Origin: Planctomycetota bacterium
GTDB taxonomy: Bacteria > Planctomycetota > SZUA-567 > H5-PLA8
Length of the DNA: 64,000 nt
NCBI GenBank assembly: GCA_027493525.1
Contig: JAOSKN010000001.1
Coordinates: forward strand, 496,001-560,000
Direction of reading: 5' to 3'
Each line of letters begins with the position of its first letter. Positions within the stretch are counted from its first letter, which is position 1. Positions 40,725-48,611 of this stretch are shown here, in pieces. The notes below the pieces were generated by a model that saw only the letters and a program-made list of their open reading frames with translations, did no database searches and was not told where the DNA came from. The position numbers and the translations under genes were made by a program.

Positions 40725-41957
40725 TCAGGCCCGCGGCGCGAAGGCCGCTTCGTACAGCGCGCGGAAATCGGCCGCTCCGATCTCGCGCGGGTTAAAGGTC
40801 GCCGTCCACTGCACCGCCGCGTCCTCGGCCAGCGCGGGGATGTCCTCGCGCCGCGCCCCACACGCCTCGAGCGATCGGGGAAAGCCGGCCGCGTCGAGGA
40901 GGTCCCCGATGCCGCGCACCAGCGCCGCCGCCGCCGCGCGCGGCTCGGTGGTGCTCTCGGCCAGCCCCGCGCTCGCGGCCAGCACCGCGTAAAGCGCGCG
41001 GGCTTGCGGGTCTTCCGTATTGAAACGTACCACATGCGGGAGCATCAGGCCGACGGCCATGCCGTGCACGGCGCCGTAACGCGCGGTCAGCGGGTTGGCC
41101 GCGGCGTGCGCCGCGCCGAGCATGCTGTTCTCGATGGCCATGCCCGCCAGGGCCGCGGCCCATTGCATCCGGCCGCGCGCGGCCACGTCCGAAGGCTCGG
41201 CCAGCGTCCGCGGCAGCGCCGCGCGGCCCAGCACGAACGCCTCGCGCGCGTAAAGCCAGGAGAGCTCGTTCCGCCGGCGGGTGACGGCCGTCTCCACCGC
41301 GTGCGCCACCGCGTCGATGCCCGTGTTGGCCGTGACGTGCCGCGGCTGGGAGACGGTCAGTTCCGGGTCGAGCAGCGCCAGCCGCGCGGCGGCCTTGGGG
41401 TCGCCGCAGGCCATCTTGCGGTGCGTCTCCTCGTCGGCGATCAGCGCGAAGGACTGGCACTCGCTGCCCGTCCCCGCCGTGGTGGGGATGCAGAGCAACG
41501 GCAGCATGGGCTGCTTCGCGAGCCCCACGCCCCAGTAATCCTGCATCCGGCCGCCGTTCGAATAGAGAAAGTTGCAGCCCTTGGCCGTATCCATCGAACT
41601 GCCGCCGCCCAGGCCCACCAGCCCGTCGATCCTGGCCTCCCGCGCGGCGGCGAGGCACTCGGCGACTTCGCGTGTCGTGGGGTTCTCGCGGACGCGGTCG
41701 AAGAGCACCGCTTCGAGGCCGGCGGCCTTGAGGCTCTCCTGCACCCGCCCCGCGTGCCCGGCGCGGACGACCCCCGGGTCGGTGACGAGCAGGACGCGCT
41801 TCAGGCCCAGTTCGGCGCCGAGTTCGCCGGCGCGCCCGACGCAGCCCGCGCCAAAGATCACGTGCGTTCTCGGGCGATGGTCGAACCCGATCGGCCCTTC
41901 GGGCCGCGACGGCCGCGTGGGGTTGGGGCCGCCATCGTCTGCAGGATGCCGCGTCAC
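40725..41957 (-). CDS. Iron-containing alcohol dehydrogenase
   Basis: 410-residue group III alcohol dehydrogenase, reducing an aldehyde with NAD(P)H or the reverse. The cofactor loop is GLGGGSSMDTAKG and IPTTAGTGSE is the family signature. Metal ligands are expected at D and H of NTGIDAVAHAVE, the histidine in MLGAAHAAANPL and that in GAVHGMAVGLMLPH. It begins 10 bp after the aldehyde dehydrogenase gene, which suggests that the two act in sequence. Confidence 0.9.
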   Translation of the reverse strand: MTRHPADDGGPNPTRPSRPEGPIGFDHRPRTHVIFGAGCVGRAGELGAELGLKRVLLVTDPGVVRAGHAGRVQESLKAAGLEAVLFDRVRENPTTREVAECLAAAREARIDGLVGLGGGSSMDTAKGCNFLYSNGGRMQDYWGVGLAKQPMLPLLCIPTTAGTGSECQSFALIADEETHRKMACGDPKAAARLALLDPELTVSQPRHVTANTGIDAVAHAVETAVTRRRNELSWLYAREAFVLGRAALPRTLAEPSDVAARGRMQWAAALAGMAIENSMLGAAHAAANPLTARYGAVHGMAVGLMLPHVVRFNTEDPQARALYAVLAASAGLAESTTEPRAAAAALVRGIGDLLDAAGFPRSLEACGARREDIPALAEDAAVQWTATFNPREIGAADFRALYEAAFAPRA

Positions 41958-41967
41958 GCCGCTCCTT

Positions 41968-43434
41968 TCACGCGCCCACGCGCTGGATCGCGCGCCGATG
42001 ATACAGGAATTCGAAGAGATTGCCTTCGTGCGGCTGGTCCCAGCTCACGCTTACGGTGGGCACCGGGCCCAGATTCAGGCGGTCGATGTGCGAGGCCAGC
42101 AGCAGCTCGCGCATGAAGCCTTCGTCGCGGGTGATCGCGGAGACCACCAACGACGGCCCGAGCGCCCGGACCGCCTGCTCCTGCGGGACCTCGAGCACGC
42201 TCGCGTACGGGAAAAGGAATTCGCGGTTCGCCAGCGGATGCTCGAACGAATCGCACCAGACCACGGTAGGGCGCAGGTAGGTGGAGCCTTCAAAGAGCGC
42301 CTTGCGCGGGCCGCCGCGGAAGCGCGCGGCCAGGTCTTCGGCGCCCTTTACCCGCAGGCCGTCTTCGATCGCCCCATCGATGTACTCGGCGAAGGCCGGG
42401 TTGGCGAAGGCCGAGAGGCGCGCCTCGGGGTCGGCCGGCGGCCGCGGCGCGACCGGGCCAAGCCGTTCGGCGAGGGCTTCCGCGATCGCGCGGCCATGTT
42501 TGGGGACGAGAACGGCGGAGGCGTTCACGCAACTGCGCCCGCCGTTGGCCAGGATCGACTGGACCAGCACGTCCAGGTGCGCGCGCCAGTTTTCGATCTC
42601 GTCGAGCCCGATCAGGATCTTGCTGTAGCCGGGGCCGTGCGGCTGGATGCCCGGATTGGCGGCGTACTTCGCGACCGTCTTCTCGTCGCCGAAGACCATC
42701 CCGCGCCCGCAGAACCGCAGGATCGCGTCGGCGCCATCGTGGTCGCAGGGGAAAAAGCCGAAGGCCTCGGCCGGCAACCCCGCCGCGACCAGGGCCTGCA
42801 CCAGCCGCCACGGCGTCCAGGGCTCCTCGCGGCCGGGTTTAAGGACCACCGGGATCTTAAGCGCGACCGCCGGCAGCCAGAGCGAATTCACTCCCGGCGA
42901 ATTGCTGGGCAGCACCACGCCCAGCGACTTGCCCATCGGCACATAACAGACCGGAACGCCGGATTGCTCGCCCACGCCGCGGTCCAGGACCGAGAGGTCC
43001 ATCCCGCGCGTCAGGCCCTTGAGGATCGTCGGCATCTTCGTCAGGACGTGATGGATCTTCTCCATGTTGGCGCGGCACATGTTGTGTGGCAGGCCGGAGG
43101 TCGCGCTGAGCGTCTCGACGTAGCGCTCGGGAGACTGGACGTGCCCGGCGCCCAGCGGCAACTCGGCGCGCATGAAGAGTTCGCCGGCCTTCGCGCAGGC
43201 TTCGAGGAGCGCCGCCACGGGCAGGCGCTGCAGGGCCTCGAAGGCCGCATCCTGCTTGAAAAGCAGGTCGCGCCGCACCAAGCCCCCGTTGGCCAGGCTC
43301 AAGCGCGCCAGCGTCCGGCCCGAGCGGCAGTCCTTCACCTCGCCCACGTCGAGGCTCTCGTACGGGCGCCCGAAGCGGAGGGCGGGAATGTGAGGCACTA
43401 GGTCATAGGTCATTGGCCAAGTCCCATTTGTCAT
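41968..43434 (-). CDS. Aldehyde dehydrogenase-family protein
   Basis: About 488 residues, ALDH fold. The catalytic cysteine lies in NGGRSCVNASAVLVP, and the cofactor segment VPMGKSLGVVLPSNSPGVNSLWLP with VVLKPGREEPWTPW replaces the usual PWNxP pattern, closer to acyl-CoA reductases of the LuxC kind than to classical aldehyde oxidisers. The start lies in a 7-bp repeat array: ATG 43434 overlaps the four-helix-bundle stop (ATGA), ATG 43413 lies further inside, and a GTG at 43398 is probably the native start before the repeats arrived. With the adjacent ligase and alcohol dehydrogenase it could reduce an activated acid to an aldehyde. Confidence 0.83.
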   Translation of the reverse strand: MTNGTWPMTYDLVPHIPALRFGRPYESLDVGEVKDCRSGRTLARLSLANGGLVRRDLLFKQDAAFEALQRLPVAALLEACAKAGELFMRAELPLGAGHVQSPERYVETLSATSGLPHNMCRANMEKIHHVLTKMPTILKGLTRGMDLSVLDRGVGEQSGVPVCYVPMGKSLGVVLPSNSPGVNSLWLPAVALKIPVVLKPGREEPWTPWRLVQALVAAGLPAEAFGFFPCDHDGADAILRFCGRGMVFGDEKTVAKYAANPGIQPHGPGYSKILIGLDEIENWRAHLDVLVQSILANGGRSCVNASAVLVPKHGRAIAEALAERLGPVAPRPPADPEARLSAFANPAFAEYIDGAIEDGLRVKGAEDLAARFRGGPRKALFEGSTYLRPTVVWCDSFEHPLANREFLFPYASVLEVPQEQAVRALGPSLVVSAITRDEGFMRELLLASHIDRLNLGPVPTVSVSWDQPHEGNLFEFLYHRRAIQRVGA

Positions 43435-43442
43435 TTGTCATT
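43394..43442 (-). repeat. Heptamer array, downstream side of the four-helix-bundle cassette
   Basis: Exactly seven 7-bp units. On the minus strand: AATGACA, AATGACA, AATGGGA, CTTGGCC, AATGACC, TATGACC, TAGTGCC. It contains the stop codon of the four-helix-bundle gene (TGA 43433-43431) and ATG codons used or usable by the aldehyde dehydrogenase. The pair AATGACC-TATGACC is repeated in inverted orientation at 43870-43883. Confidence 0.9.
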
Positions 43443-43850
43443 GGATTCGCGTGCTCTTCGGCTCGCGACACGACTTCCCTTTGCCGGCGCTTTTCTCTTC
43501 ATAGTCTGAAGGGACGACACCATGATCTTGCAGAGTTCACGATTCTCGTCGAGGAGGCCTGTTACCCGATCCTGCTTGAAGAATCCCTTACGTGCGATGA
43601 TCCGCAGCCAAACGGAGGTCTCGTTTAGTTCCTTCAGGACCACGCTCAACTTATGGGTAAAATCCGCTGGGCTTTCGGCGCCACGAGCTTCCGCGTAATT
43701 GGGGGCAGGCGAAGTTCCGGATCGAAGGATCTGCCCGGCGACGTGTCGGCCAGAAGACGAATCGGGCAGCTTCTCCGCCAAATTCATGACGCGGACGGCG
43801 AATTCGATCATCCGATCTTCGATTCGGTTGGCGATTTGCAGTTCGCTCAT
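43431..43850 (-). CDS. Four-helix-bundle protein (S23/Avd-like)
   Basis: 139-residue helical protein of the family first seen as proteins encoded in 23S rRNA intervening sequences and related to the Avd accessory protein of diversity-generating retroelements. Hallmarks are the LAEKLPDSSSGRHVAGQILRS segment (about 28-48, an F/L-P-x6-QLxRS-like pattern), APNYAEARGAES and FTHKLSVVLKELNETSVWLR. AAAGGA lies six bases before the ATG. It interrupts a biosynthetic operon, is visibly less GC-rich than its neighbours, and sits between two seven-unit heptamer arrays. Its molecular role is unknown; no reverse transcriptase or rRNA is nearby. Confidence 0.88.
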   Translation of the reverse strand: MSELQIANRIEDRMIEFAVRVMNLAEKLPDSSSGRHVAGQILRSGTSPAPNYAEARGAESPADFTHKLSVVLKELNETSVWLRIIARKGFFKQDRVTGLLDENRELCKIMVSSLQTMKRKAPAKGSRVASRRARESNDK

Positions 43851-43869
43851 AACGATCCTTTCCGCAGAA

Positions 43870-43918
43870 AATGACCTATGACCCATGGTCAATGATCATT
43901 GGTCAATGGCCCATGCCG
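43870..43918 (+). repeat. Heptamer array, upstream side of the four-helix-bundle cassette
   Basis: Exactly seven 7-bp units on the plus strand: AATGACC, TATGACC, CATGGTC, AATGATC, ATTGGTC, AATGGCC, CATGCCG. It ends two bases from the stop codon of the adenylate-forming ligase (43923-43921). CAATGATCATTG in the middle is a perfect palindrome. The first 14 bases are a perfect inverted copy of 43401-43414. Confidence 0.9.
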
Positions 43919-43920
43919 TA

Positions 43921-45003
43921 TCAGTACACTCCCTCGACGACTTTCTTCTCCAGCGCCCCGAACGGGCGCACGTCGCCGACGCCGTCCCACGGATACAGGT
44001 CGCACGGCGCGCGACGGACCGCTTCGTCGCGCTCGAGGAACCGCGGCATGAAGAGTTCCTTCGTCAAGGTGGTCAGTTCCACGCGCCCGAACTGGCCATA
44101 GTCCACGTTGCGCAGGGTGTCCTTCGGATCGACGACGCGCAGCACGGCCCGCGGTTGCGGCGCGTAGTAGGTGGCCGACCAGCGGTCCTCGGGTTCGAGC
44201 GGGCGCGAGCAGGCCAGCCCCATCAGCGTGTTGCCGTAGGTGGGGACGAACTGCGCCTGGTTCTGAAGCACTTCTTCGGTCAGGAAGCGGACCATCTGCG
44301 GCGTCATGCTCGTGCCGCCGCAGAAGACCCCTTTGATGCCCGCGCGCACCACGTCGATCCGTTCGCCCAGCGCTTCGAGCAACTTGGGCGTGGTAAAGAG
44401 GCAGCCGATCTGGCGGTGCTTCAGGATCGTCACGGCCTGTTCGATGACGTGGTCCTTGTACTTGTTGGCGGTCTCGGCGTCGCCCTTGCCCAGGAGCTTC
44501 ACCACCCAGCGCGGGTCGAGATCCACGAAGAAGCACGGGCCGCCGCGGACGTTGGCGAGGTGCTCGATGGCCAGGCGCAGCCGGCGCGGGCCGGTGGGGC
44601 CGACCATCAGCCAGGCCGCGCCGCGCGGGAAGTGCGCATCGTCGAGGGTCTTGCTGAACTCGGAGTAGTCGAGCTTGTGGTCTTCCCAGCTCACGCGCTG
44701 CTTGGGCATGCCGGTGGTGCCGCCGGTCTCGAAGACGCTGTACGGCCGGTCGCGGTAGGCGCGCGGGACCCAGCGCTCGGGAGGATACTCGCGGAGCCAT
44801 TCGTCCTGGAAGTGCGGGAACTTGGCCAAGTCGGCGACGGCGCGGATCTCGCGCGGGTCGAAACCCGAGGCCTTGGCCCACTCGAGCCAGAAGGGACACC
44901 CGGTTTCAGGCGCGAAGTGCCACCGTACGATCTCGCGCAGGTGCGCCTCGAGGCGCTCGGCGGCGGCCTGCGCCGCGGAGTCGCGGGTCTTGACGGCGGG
45001 CAT
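43921..45003 (-). CDS. Adenylate-forming ligase (PaaK/LuxE-like)
   Basis: 360-residue ATP-dependent acid-activating enzyme. The phosphate loop FETGGTTGMPKQRVSWEDHK matches the ANL superfamily. GVFCGGTSMTPQMVRFLTEE and FVPTYGNTLMGLACS correspond to the A4/A5 region. It is shorter than PaaK (about 430) and seems to lack most of the mobile C-terminal subdomain, which recalls LuxE-type acyl-protein synthetases that hand the acyl group to a partner reductase. The next pathway gene is an aldehyde dehydrogenase-like protein, in keeping with that idea. It starts 30 bp after the symporter. Confidence 0.78.
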   Translation of the reverse strand: MPAVKTRDSAAQAAAERLEAHLREIVRWHFAPETGCPFWLEWAKASGFDPREIRAVADLAKFPHFQDEWLREYPPERWVPRAYRDRPYSVFETGGTTGMPKQRVSWEDHKLDYSEFSKTLDDAHFPRGAAWLMVGPTGPRRLRLAIEHLANVRGGPCFFVDLDPRWVVKLLGKGDAETANKYKDHVIEQAVTILKHRQIGCLFTTPKLLEALGERIDVVRAGIKGVFCGGTSMTPQMVRFLTEEVLQNQAQFVPTYGNTLMGLACSRPLEPEDRWSATYYAPQPRAVLRVVDPKDTLRNVDYGQFGRVELTTLTKELFMPRFLERDEAVRRAPCDLYPWDGVGDVRPFGALEKKVVEGVY

Positions 45004-45033
45004 GTTGGCTCTCCCCTTCTCCGCGGTCGAATG

Positions 45034-46617
45034 CTACGCCTTGGTCTTGGACGGGAAGTACTTCTCCAGGGTCGCCGCGCTCGGCGGCGGGGTCAGCAGC
45101 GAAACGACGAAGACGAGCACGGCCGAACCCAGGCACATCGGCATCACCGGCAGGAACCCGAAGACGGTCACGTTCACCGGCGTGCGAAGCAGGAAGCGCC
45201 CCCATTCGGGGTAGATCGGGACCGGGGGCTGGCCCGGCTTTGGCGCGAGCGCCTCGCTCTGCCCGTGGATCACGTAGGTCGCGACCAGGGTCCCCGCCAC
45301 CCACAGCACCGCGGCGAGAGCGCCCCATTTGGTGCTCCGCCTCCAGAACATCGCGGCGATCATCACCGGGGCCAGCGCCGCGAAGCCGCTGAACGCGAAG
45401 CGAATCGCCAGTTCGAAGATTCCCGCCTTGTCCTTCAATTGCAGCGCGATCAGGTACGCCGTCAGCGTCACCAGCACCACGAAGGCGCGCCCCGTCCAGA
45501 CCTGGGCCTTCTCCCCGAAGCGCTCCTTCCCGCCGTAGAATGCGAAAATGTCCTCGGTGAACATCGTACAGAGCGCCAGGATCTGGCTGTCGCTGGCCAT
45601 CACGCAGGCCATGATGCCCGCGCCCAGGATGCCCGAGACCCACAGGTCGGTGTGGGCGTTGAGCATCCGCAGGATCACGTCGTCGGATTCGCCCTTGCCC
45701 AGGCCGGGGAACTGGTCGGCGGCGACCACGCCCAGGTACACGCTGGGGATCCAGATCGCCGCGATACACAGCGGGTACAGCACCACCGTCTTCTTGAAGT
45801 GGTTTACCTTCTCCGCGGTCATGCACATGATCGCGATGTGCGGGAACATGATGCTGGAGAGGGGAATGAACATGTAGCTGAAGAACTCTTCCTTCGCCAG
45901 GCGCTCGCGGCTGAGCAGGGTGGCGGTCTTCGGATTCGAAGCGAGGCGCTCCATGGCCTGGTCGAAGCCGCCAAGGCTCCGGCTGATCAGCACGAAGGCC
46001 ACGGTCCCGAAGCAGAGAAACAGCAGCGTCTGGAACGTATTGACCCACGCCGTCCCGCGCATCCCGCCGAAGAAGACGTAGCTCATCACCACCACCGCCA
46101 CGATCGCGCCGCCCGCTTCGTAGCTGACCCACGAGCTCACCGCGCCGTCGGCGTCCTGGTATTGGCTGATCGCCTCCAGCGTCGTGCCGCCGCCCATCAC
46201 GCCGATGATGATGTACGGCACCAGCATCGCCGCCGTCAGCGCGAAGATCAGGGTCCCGATAAAGGAGCATTCCCAGCGGTCGCGCAAGTACTGGACCTGC
46301 GTCATGTGGCCGTACTTCTTGCCCAGCCGCCAGAGCCGCGTGCCGATGAAGAAGATCGTCAGCGGGATCACGAAGCCCGAAGACGAGGCCATCAGGCCGT
46401 AGACCCCGATCCCCGCGCGGTACGAAAGCCCCGAGCTGCCCAGGATCGCGAAGGCCGTCATGTTCGTCCCGAACAGGGAGAGCAGGAAAACGAACGGTCC
46501 GAGCTGCCGGCCGGCCAGGAAGTAATCCTCGCCCGAATCCCGGCCCTTGCGGAAGGCGAAGATCCCGATGTAGACGACGACCGAGAGGTACGCAAAAACG
46601 ACCAGGGCGGGGATCAT
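45034..46617 (-). CDS. Sodium:solute symporter (SSS family)
   Basis: 527-residue inner-membrane transporter with about thirteen helices. FLLSLFGTNMTAFAILGSSG (helix 2) and the GGMRGTAWVNTFQTLLF segment are typical of the SSS family, whose members import sugars, amino acids, pantothenate or monocarboxylates with sodium. Its ATG overlaps the stop of a DUF3311-type partner by four bases, an arrangement I know from other SSS transporters. Inclusion in the aromatic operon suggests that it handles a precursor or product, but the substrate cannot be read from sequence. Confidence 0.9.
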   Translation of the reverse strand: MIPALVVFAYLSVVVYIGIFAFRKGRDSGEDYFLAGRQLGPFVFLLSLFGTNMTAFAILGSSGLSYRAGIGVYGLMASSSGFVIPLTIFFIGTRLWRLGKKYGHMTQVQYLRDRWECSFIGTLIFALTAAMLVPYIIIGVMGGGTTLEAISQYQDADGAVSSWVSYEAGGAIVAVVVMSYVFFGGMRGTAWVNTFQTLLFLCFGTVAFVLISRSLGGFDQAMERLASNPKTATLLSRERLAKEEFFSYMFIPLSSIMFPHIAIMCMTAEKVNHFKKTVVLYPLCIAAIWIPSVYLGVVAADQFPGLGKGESDDVILRMLNAHTDLWVSGILGAGIMACVMASDSQILALCTMFTEDIFAFYGGKERFGEKAQVWTGRAFVVLVTLTAYLIALQLKDKAGIFELAIRFAFSGFAALAPVMIAAMFWRRSTKWGALAAVLWVAGTLVATYVIHGQSEALAPKPGQPPVPIYPEWGRFLLRTPVNVTVFGFLPVMPMCLGSAVLVFVVSLLTPPPSAATLEKYFPSKTKA

Positions 46618-46835
46618 GCGGCGCCTCCGCCGGAACGGTCCTCGTCCAGATCCTTCGGCCAGGCCAGCCGCACCAGGCCCAGCATCGCCAGCGAGGCGAG
46701 AACCGAGTAACCCAGGTGATAGGCCAGCCCGATCGGCAGGAAGCCGAGAACCAGGCGCTTGTCGGTCCAGAACCAGAAATCGTGATGCAGCGCGACCATG
46801 GCCGCCACGAAGAGCACGAATCCGAGCATCTTCAC
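46614..46835 (-). CDS. Small DUF3311-like membrane protein
   Basis: 73-residue protein with two membrane helices (MLGFVLFVAAMVALHHDFWF and YHLGYSVLASLAMLGLVRLAW). The FWTDKRLVLGFLPIGLAYH loop fits DUF3311, a family that accompanies sodium/solute symporters and is probably a small subunit. The GTG at 46835 is preceded by GGAGG at a ten-base spacing; ATG 46829 is the alternative. It overlaps the symporter by four bases. Confidence 0.75.
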   Translation of the reverse strand: MKMLGFVLFVAAMVALHHDFWFWTDKRLVLGFLPIGLAYHLGYSVLASLAMLGLVRLAWPKDLDEDRSGGGAA

Positions 46836-46878
46836 GTTCGCGGGTCCTCCACCGGCCTGCTGAGCCTGCTGAGCCTGC

Positions 46879-48561
46879 TCACTTCTTCTGCAACGCCCAC
46901 AGGTGCGTCTGGGTCGGGATGTACAGCACCCCATTGGCCGCCATCGGCGTGGAATAAATGGGCGACGAAAAGTTGACCGGCTTGAGCTTCAACTCGGTGG
47001 CCTTCCCCTTGCCGCCCGGCACCGCCACGAAGGCGTCCGTGGCCGGGTCGTGGACCTTCAGTTCCTTGTCCAGCGCGAAGACCCACAAGTCGCCGTCTTC
47101 CGTGCCCAGGTACACCTTGCCGTCGGCGACGAAGGTGGAAGACCACACGTGGCTGACGGTGTCGAAGACCCAGTGCACCTTCCCGGTCTCGGCATCCAGG
47201 CAGTGCACCTTCCCGCTGTACTCGGCGAGGAAGAGCAGCCCGTCCTTGATCGCGACGGTGGAGATCGTCCGGCCGACCACCTTGTAGCGCCAGAGCACCT
47301 CGCCCTTCGCCGCGTCGACGCAGTTCAGGCAGCCCACCCCTTCGCCGTGTTCGGGATCCTGCCCCACGGCGATGTAGATGCGGCCGTTGACGATGACCGG
47401 CGTGGCGATGATCTCGCTGGGGCCGTCGGCGTTCGGGTACTTGAAGGGCGCGTCGGCCGCGCCTTCCTCGCCCGGCATCTTGAACGCCACGCCGTTCTTG
47501 ACCTTATGCTCCGGCGGGTTGCACTCGACCTTCCAGTGCCGCTTGAAGACCTCGAAACCTTCCTCGTCCTTGACCGGGACCGGATCGAAGGCGTGCAGGA
47601 AGCCGTCGCCGCCGCCGAAGATGAGCAGGTCCTTCCCGCCGGCGTTGAGGAACGCGGGGCTGGACCAGTTGCAGTGGAACAGGTGGTTGCTGATCCCGGA
47701 GGACTCCTCTCCCAGCAGCGCGCCGGTCTTTTTGTCGAGCTTGACGAGCGTGGGGGCCTTCGGCGAGGGGATCGTCACGTGCGACCAGTCCTGCCCGTTG
47801 GAGGTCGTCGCGTACAGGTGGTCGCCGACGATCAGGACGCTGCTGGACGCGATGTTGTGCGGGAAGACGCCCAGTTCGGTGCGCATGTCGAAGCGCCAGA
47901 GGATGTCCGCGTCGGTCGCGCCGGGCGCGACCAACTTATCTTTCATCCGCTCCATGACCTTCGCGCGCTCGTCGTCGGTGGTCGCCTCCTCCAGCGCCTT
48001 CATCGCCTCAGGGGACATGAAGGCCGCCTCGTCGGCGTAACCCTGGTTCCCGTCGGCCAGGCCGTTCACGTCCAGGCAGACGACCTCGCAGCGGTTGGTT
48101 ACCGCGTAGACGCAATTCCCGTCGACGGTCGGCGTCGAGCAGACGCCGAGGAACTCCCAGTCGCTGACCTTGCCCGCGCCGAGCTTGGGCACGACGAGCT
48201 GCCACAGGAATTTCCCGTCGGCCTCGTTGAAGCACATCACCACGCCCCGGTCGCCCTGGTGCTTGGGATCGCGCGGCGATTCGTTGTTCGTGCCCACGAA
48301 GACCTTGCCCCCGGAGACGCTGGGGTTGCCGTACGACTGGCTACCCAGCTTAGCGACCCATTTCACGTTCTTCGTCGTCGCCAGGTCCACGTCCTCGCTG
48401 CCCGCCTTGAGCTTGCCGGTATCGACCGCGGCGGGGAGGTTTTTCTCCTCGGCCGCCATGTTTCGCTCGTGCCCGTGGCCCCAGCCCGGCCAGTCGCCGC
48501 CCCGCGCGGCGCCCGCCGCGAGCAGCACCGCCAGCCATGCGCCTGCGATTCGATGCCTCAT
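46879..48561 (-). CDS. Secreted PQQ-type beta-propeller protein
   Basis: 560-residue protein with a signal peptide (MRHRIAGAWLAVLLAAGAARG). Propeller blades such as VDGNCVYAVTNRCEVVCLDVNG and FLAEYSGKVHCLDAETGKVHW follow. The N-terminal GDWPGWGHGHERNM matches the WPxWxGPxR-like entry of planctomycete PQQ-repeat proteins. A helical insert (AMKALEEATTDDERAKVMER, about 165-190) sits between blades. The frame is open far upstream through the next gene, but the ATG at 48561 followed by a signal peptide decides the start. It lies 50 bp after the lipoprotein propeller and 43 bp before the DUF3311 gene. Confidence 0.87.
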   Translation of the reverse strand: MRHRIAGAWLAVLLAAGAARGGDWPGWGHGHERNMAAEEKNLPAAVDTGKLKAGSEDVDLATTKNVKWVAKLGSQSYGNPSVSGGKVFVGTNNESPRDPKHQGDRGVVMCFNEADGKFLWQLVVPKLGAGKVSDWEFLGVCSTPTVDGNCVYAVTNRCEVVCLDVNGLADGNQGYADEAAFMSPEAMKALEEATTDDERAKVMERMKDKLVAPGATDADILWRFDMRTELGVFPHNIASSSVLIVGDHLYATTSNGQDWSHVTIPSPKAPTLVKLDKKTGALLGEESSGISNHLFHCNWSSPAFLNAGGKDLLIFGGGDGFLHAFDPVPVKDEEGFEVFKRHWKVECNPPEHKVKNGVAFKMPGEEGAADAPFKYPNADGPSEIIATPVIVNGRIYIAVGQDPEHGEGVGCLNCVDAAKGEVLWRYKVVGRTISTVAIKDGLLFLAEYSGKVHCLDAETGKVHWVFDTVSHVWSSTFVADGKVYLGTEDGDLWVFALDKELKVHDPATDAFVAVPGGKGKATELKLKPVNFSSPIYSTPMAANGVLYIPTQTHLWALQKK

Positions 48562-48611
48562 GCTCGTTCCTCTCCCCGGTTCTACGGCAAGCCCGTTCCG
48601 CGCGGCCGGCC

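Noticed and set aside
43431..43850. Diversity-generating retroelement based on the Avd-like protein
   Set aside because: No reverse transcriptase, template repeat or variable repeat is recognisable nearby.
43394..43918. CRISPR array or phage attachment site reading of the heptamer arrays
   Set aside because: The units are 7 bp with no spacers, arranged in inverted orientation around a gene; there is no cas gene or integrase.
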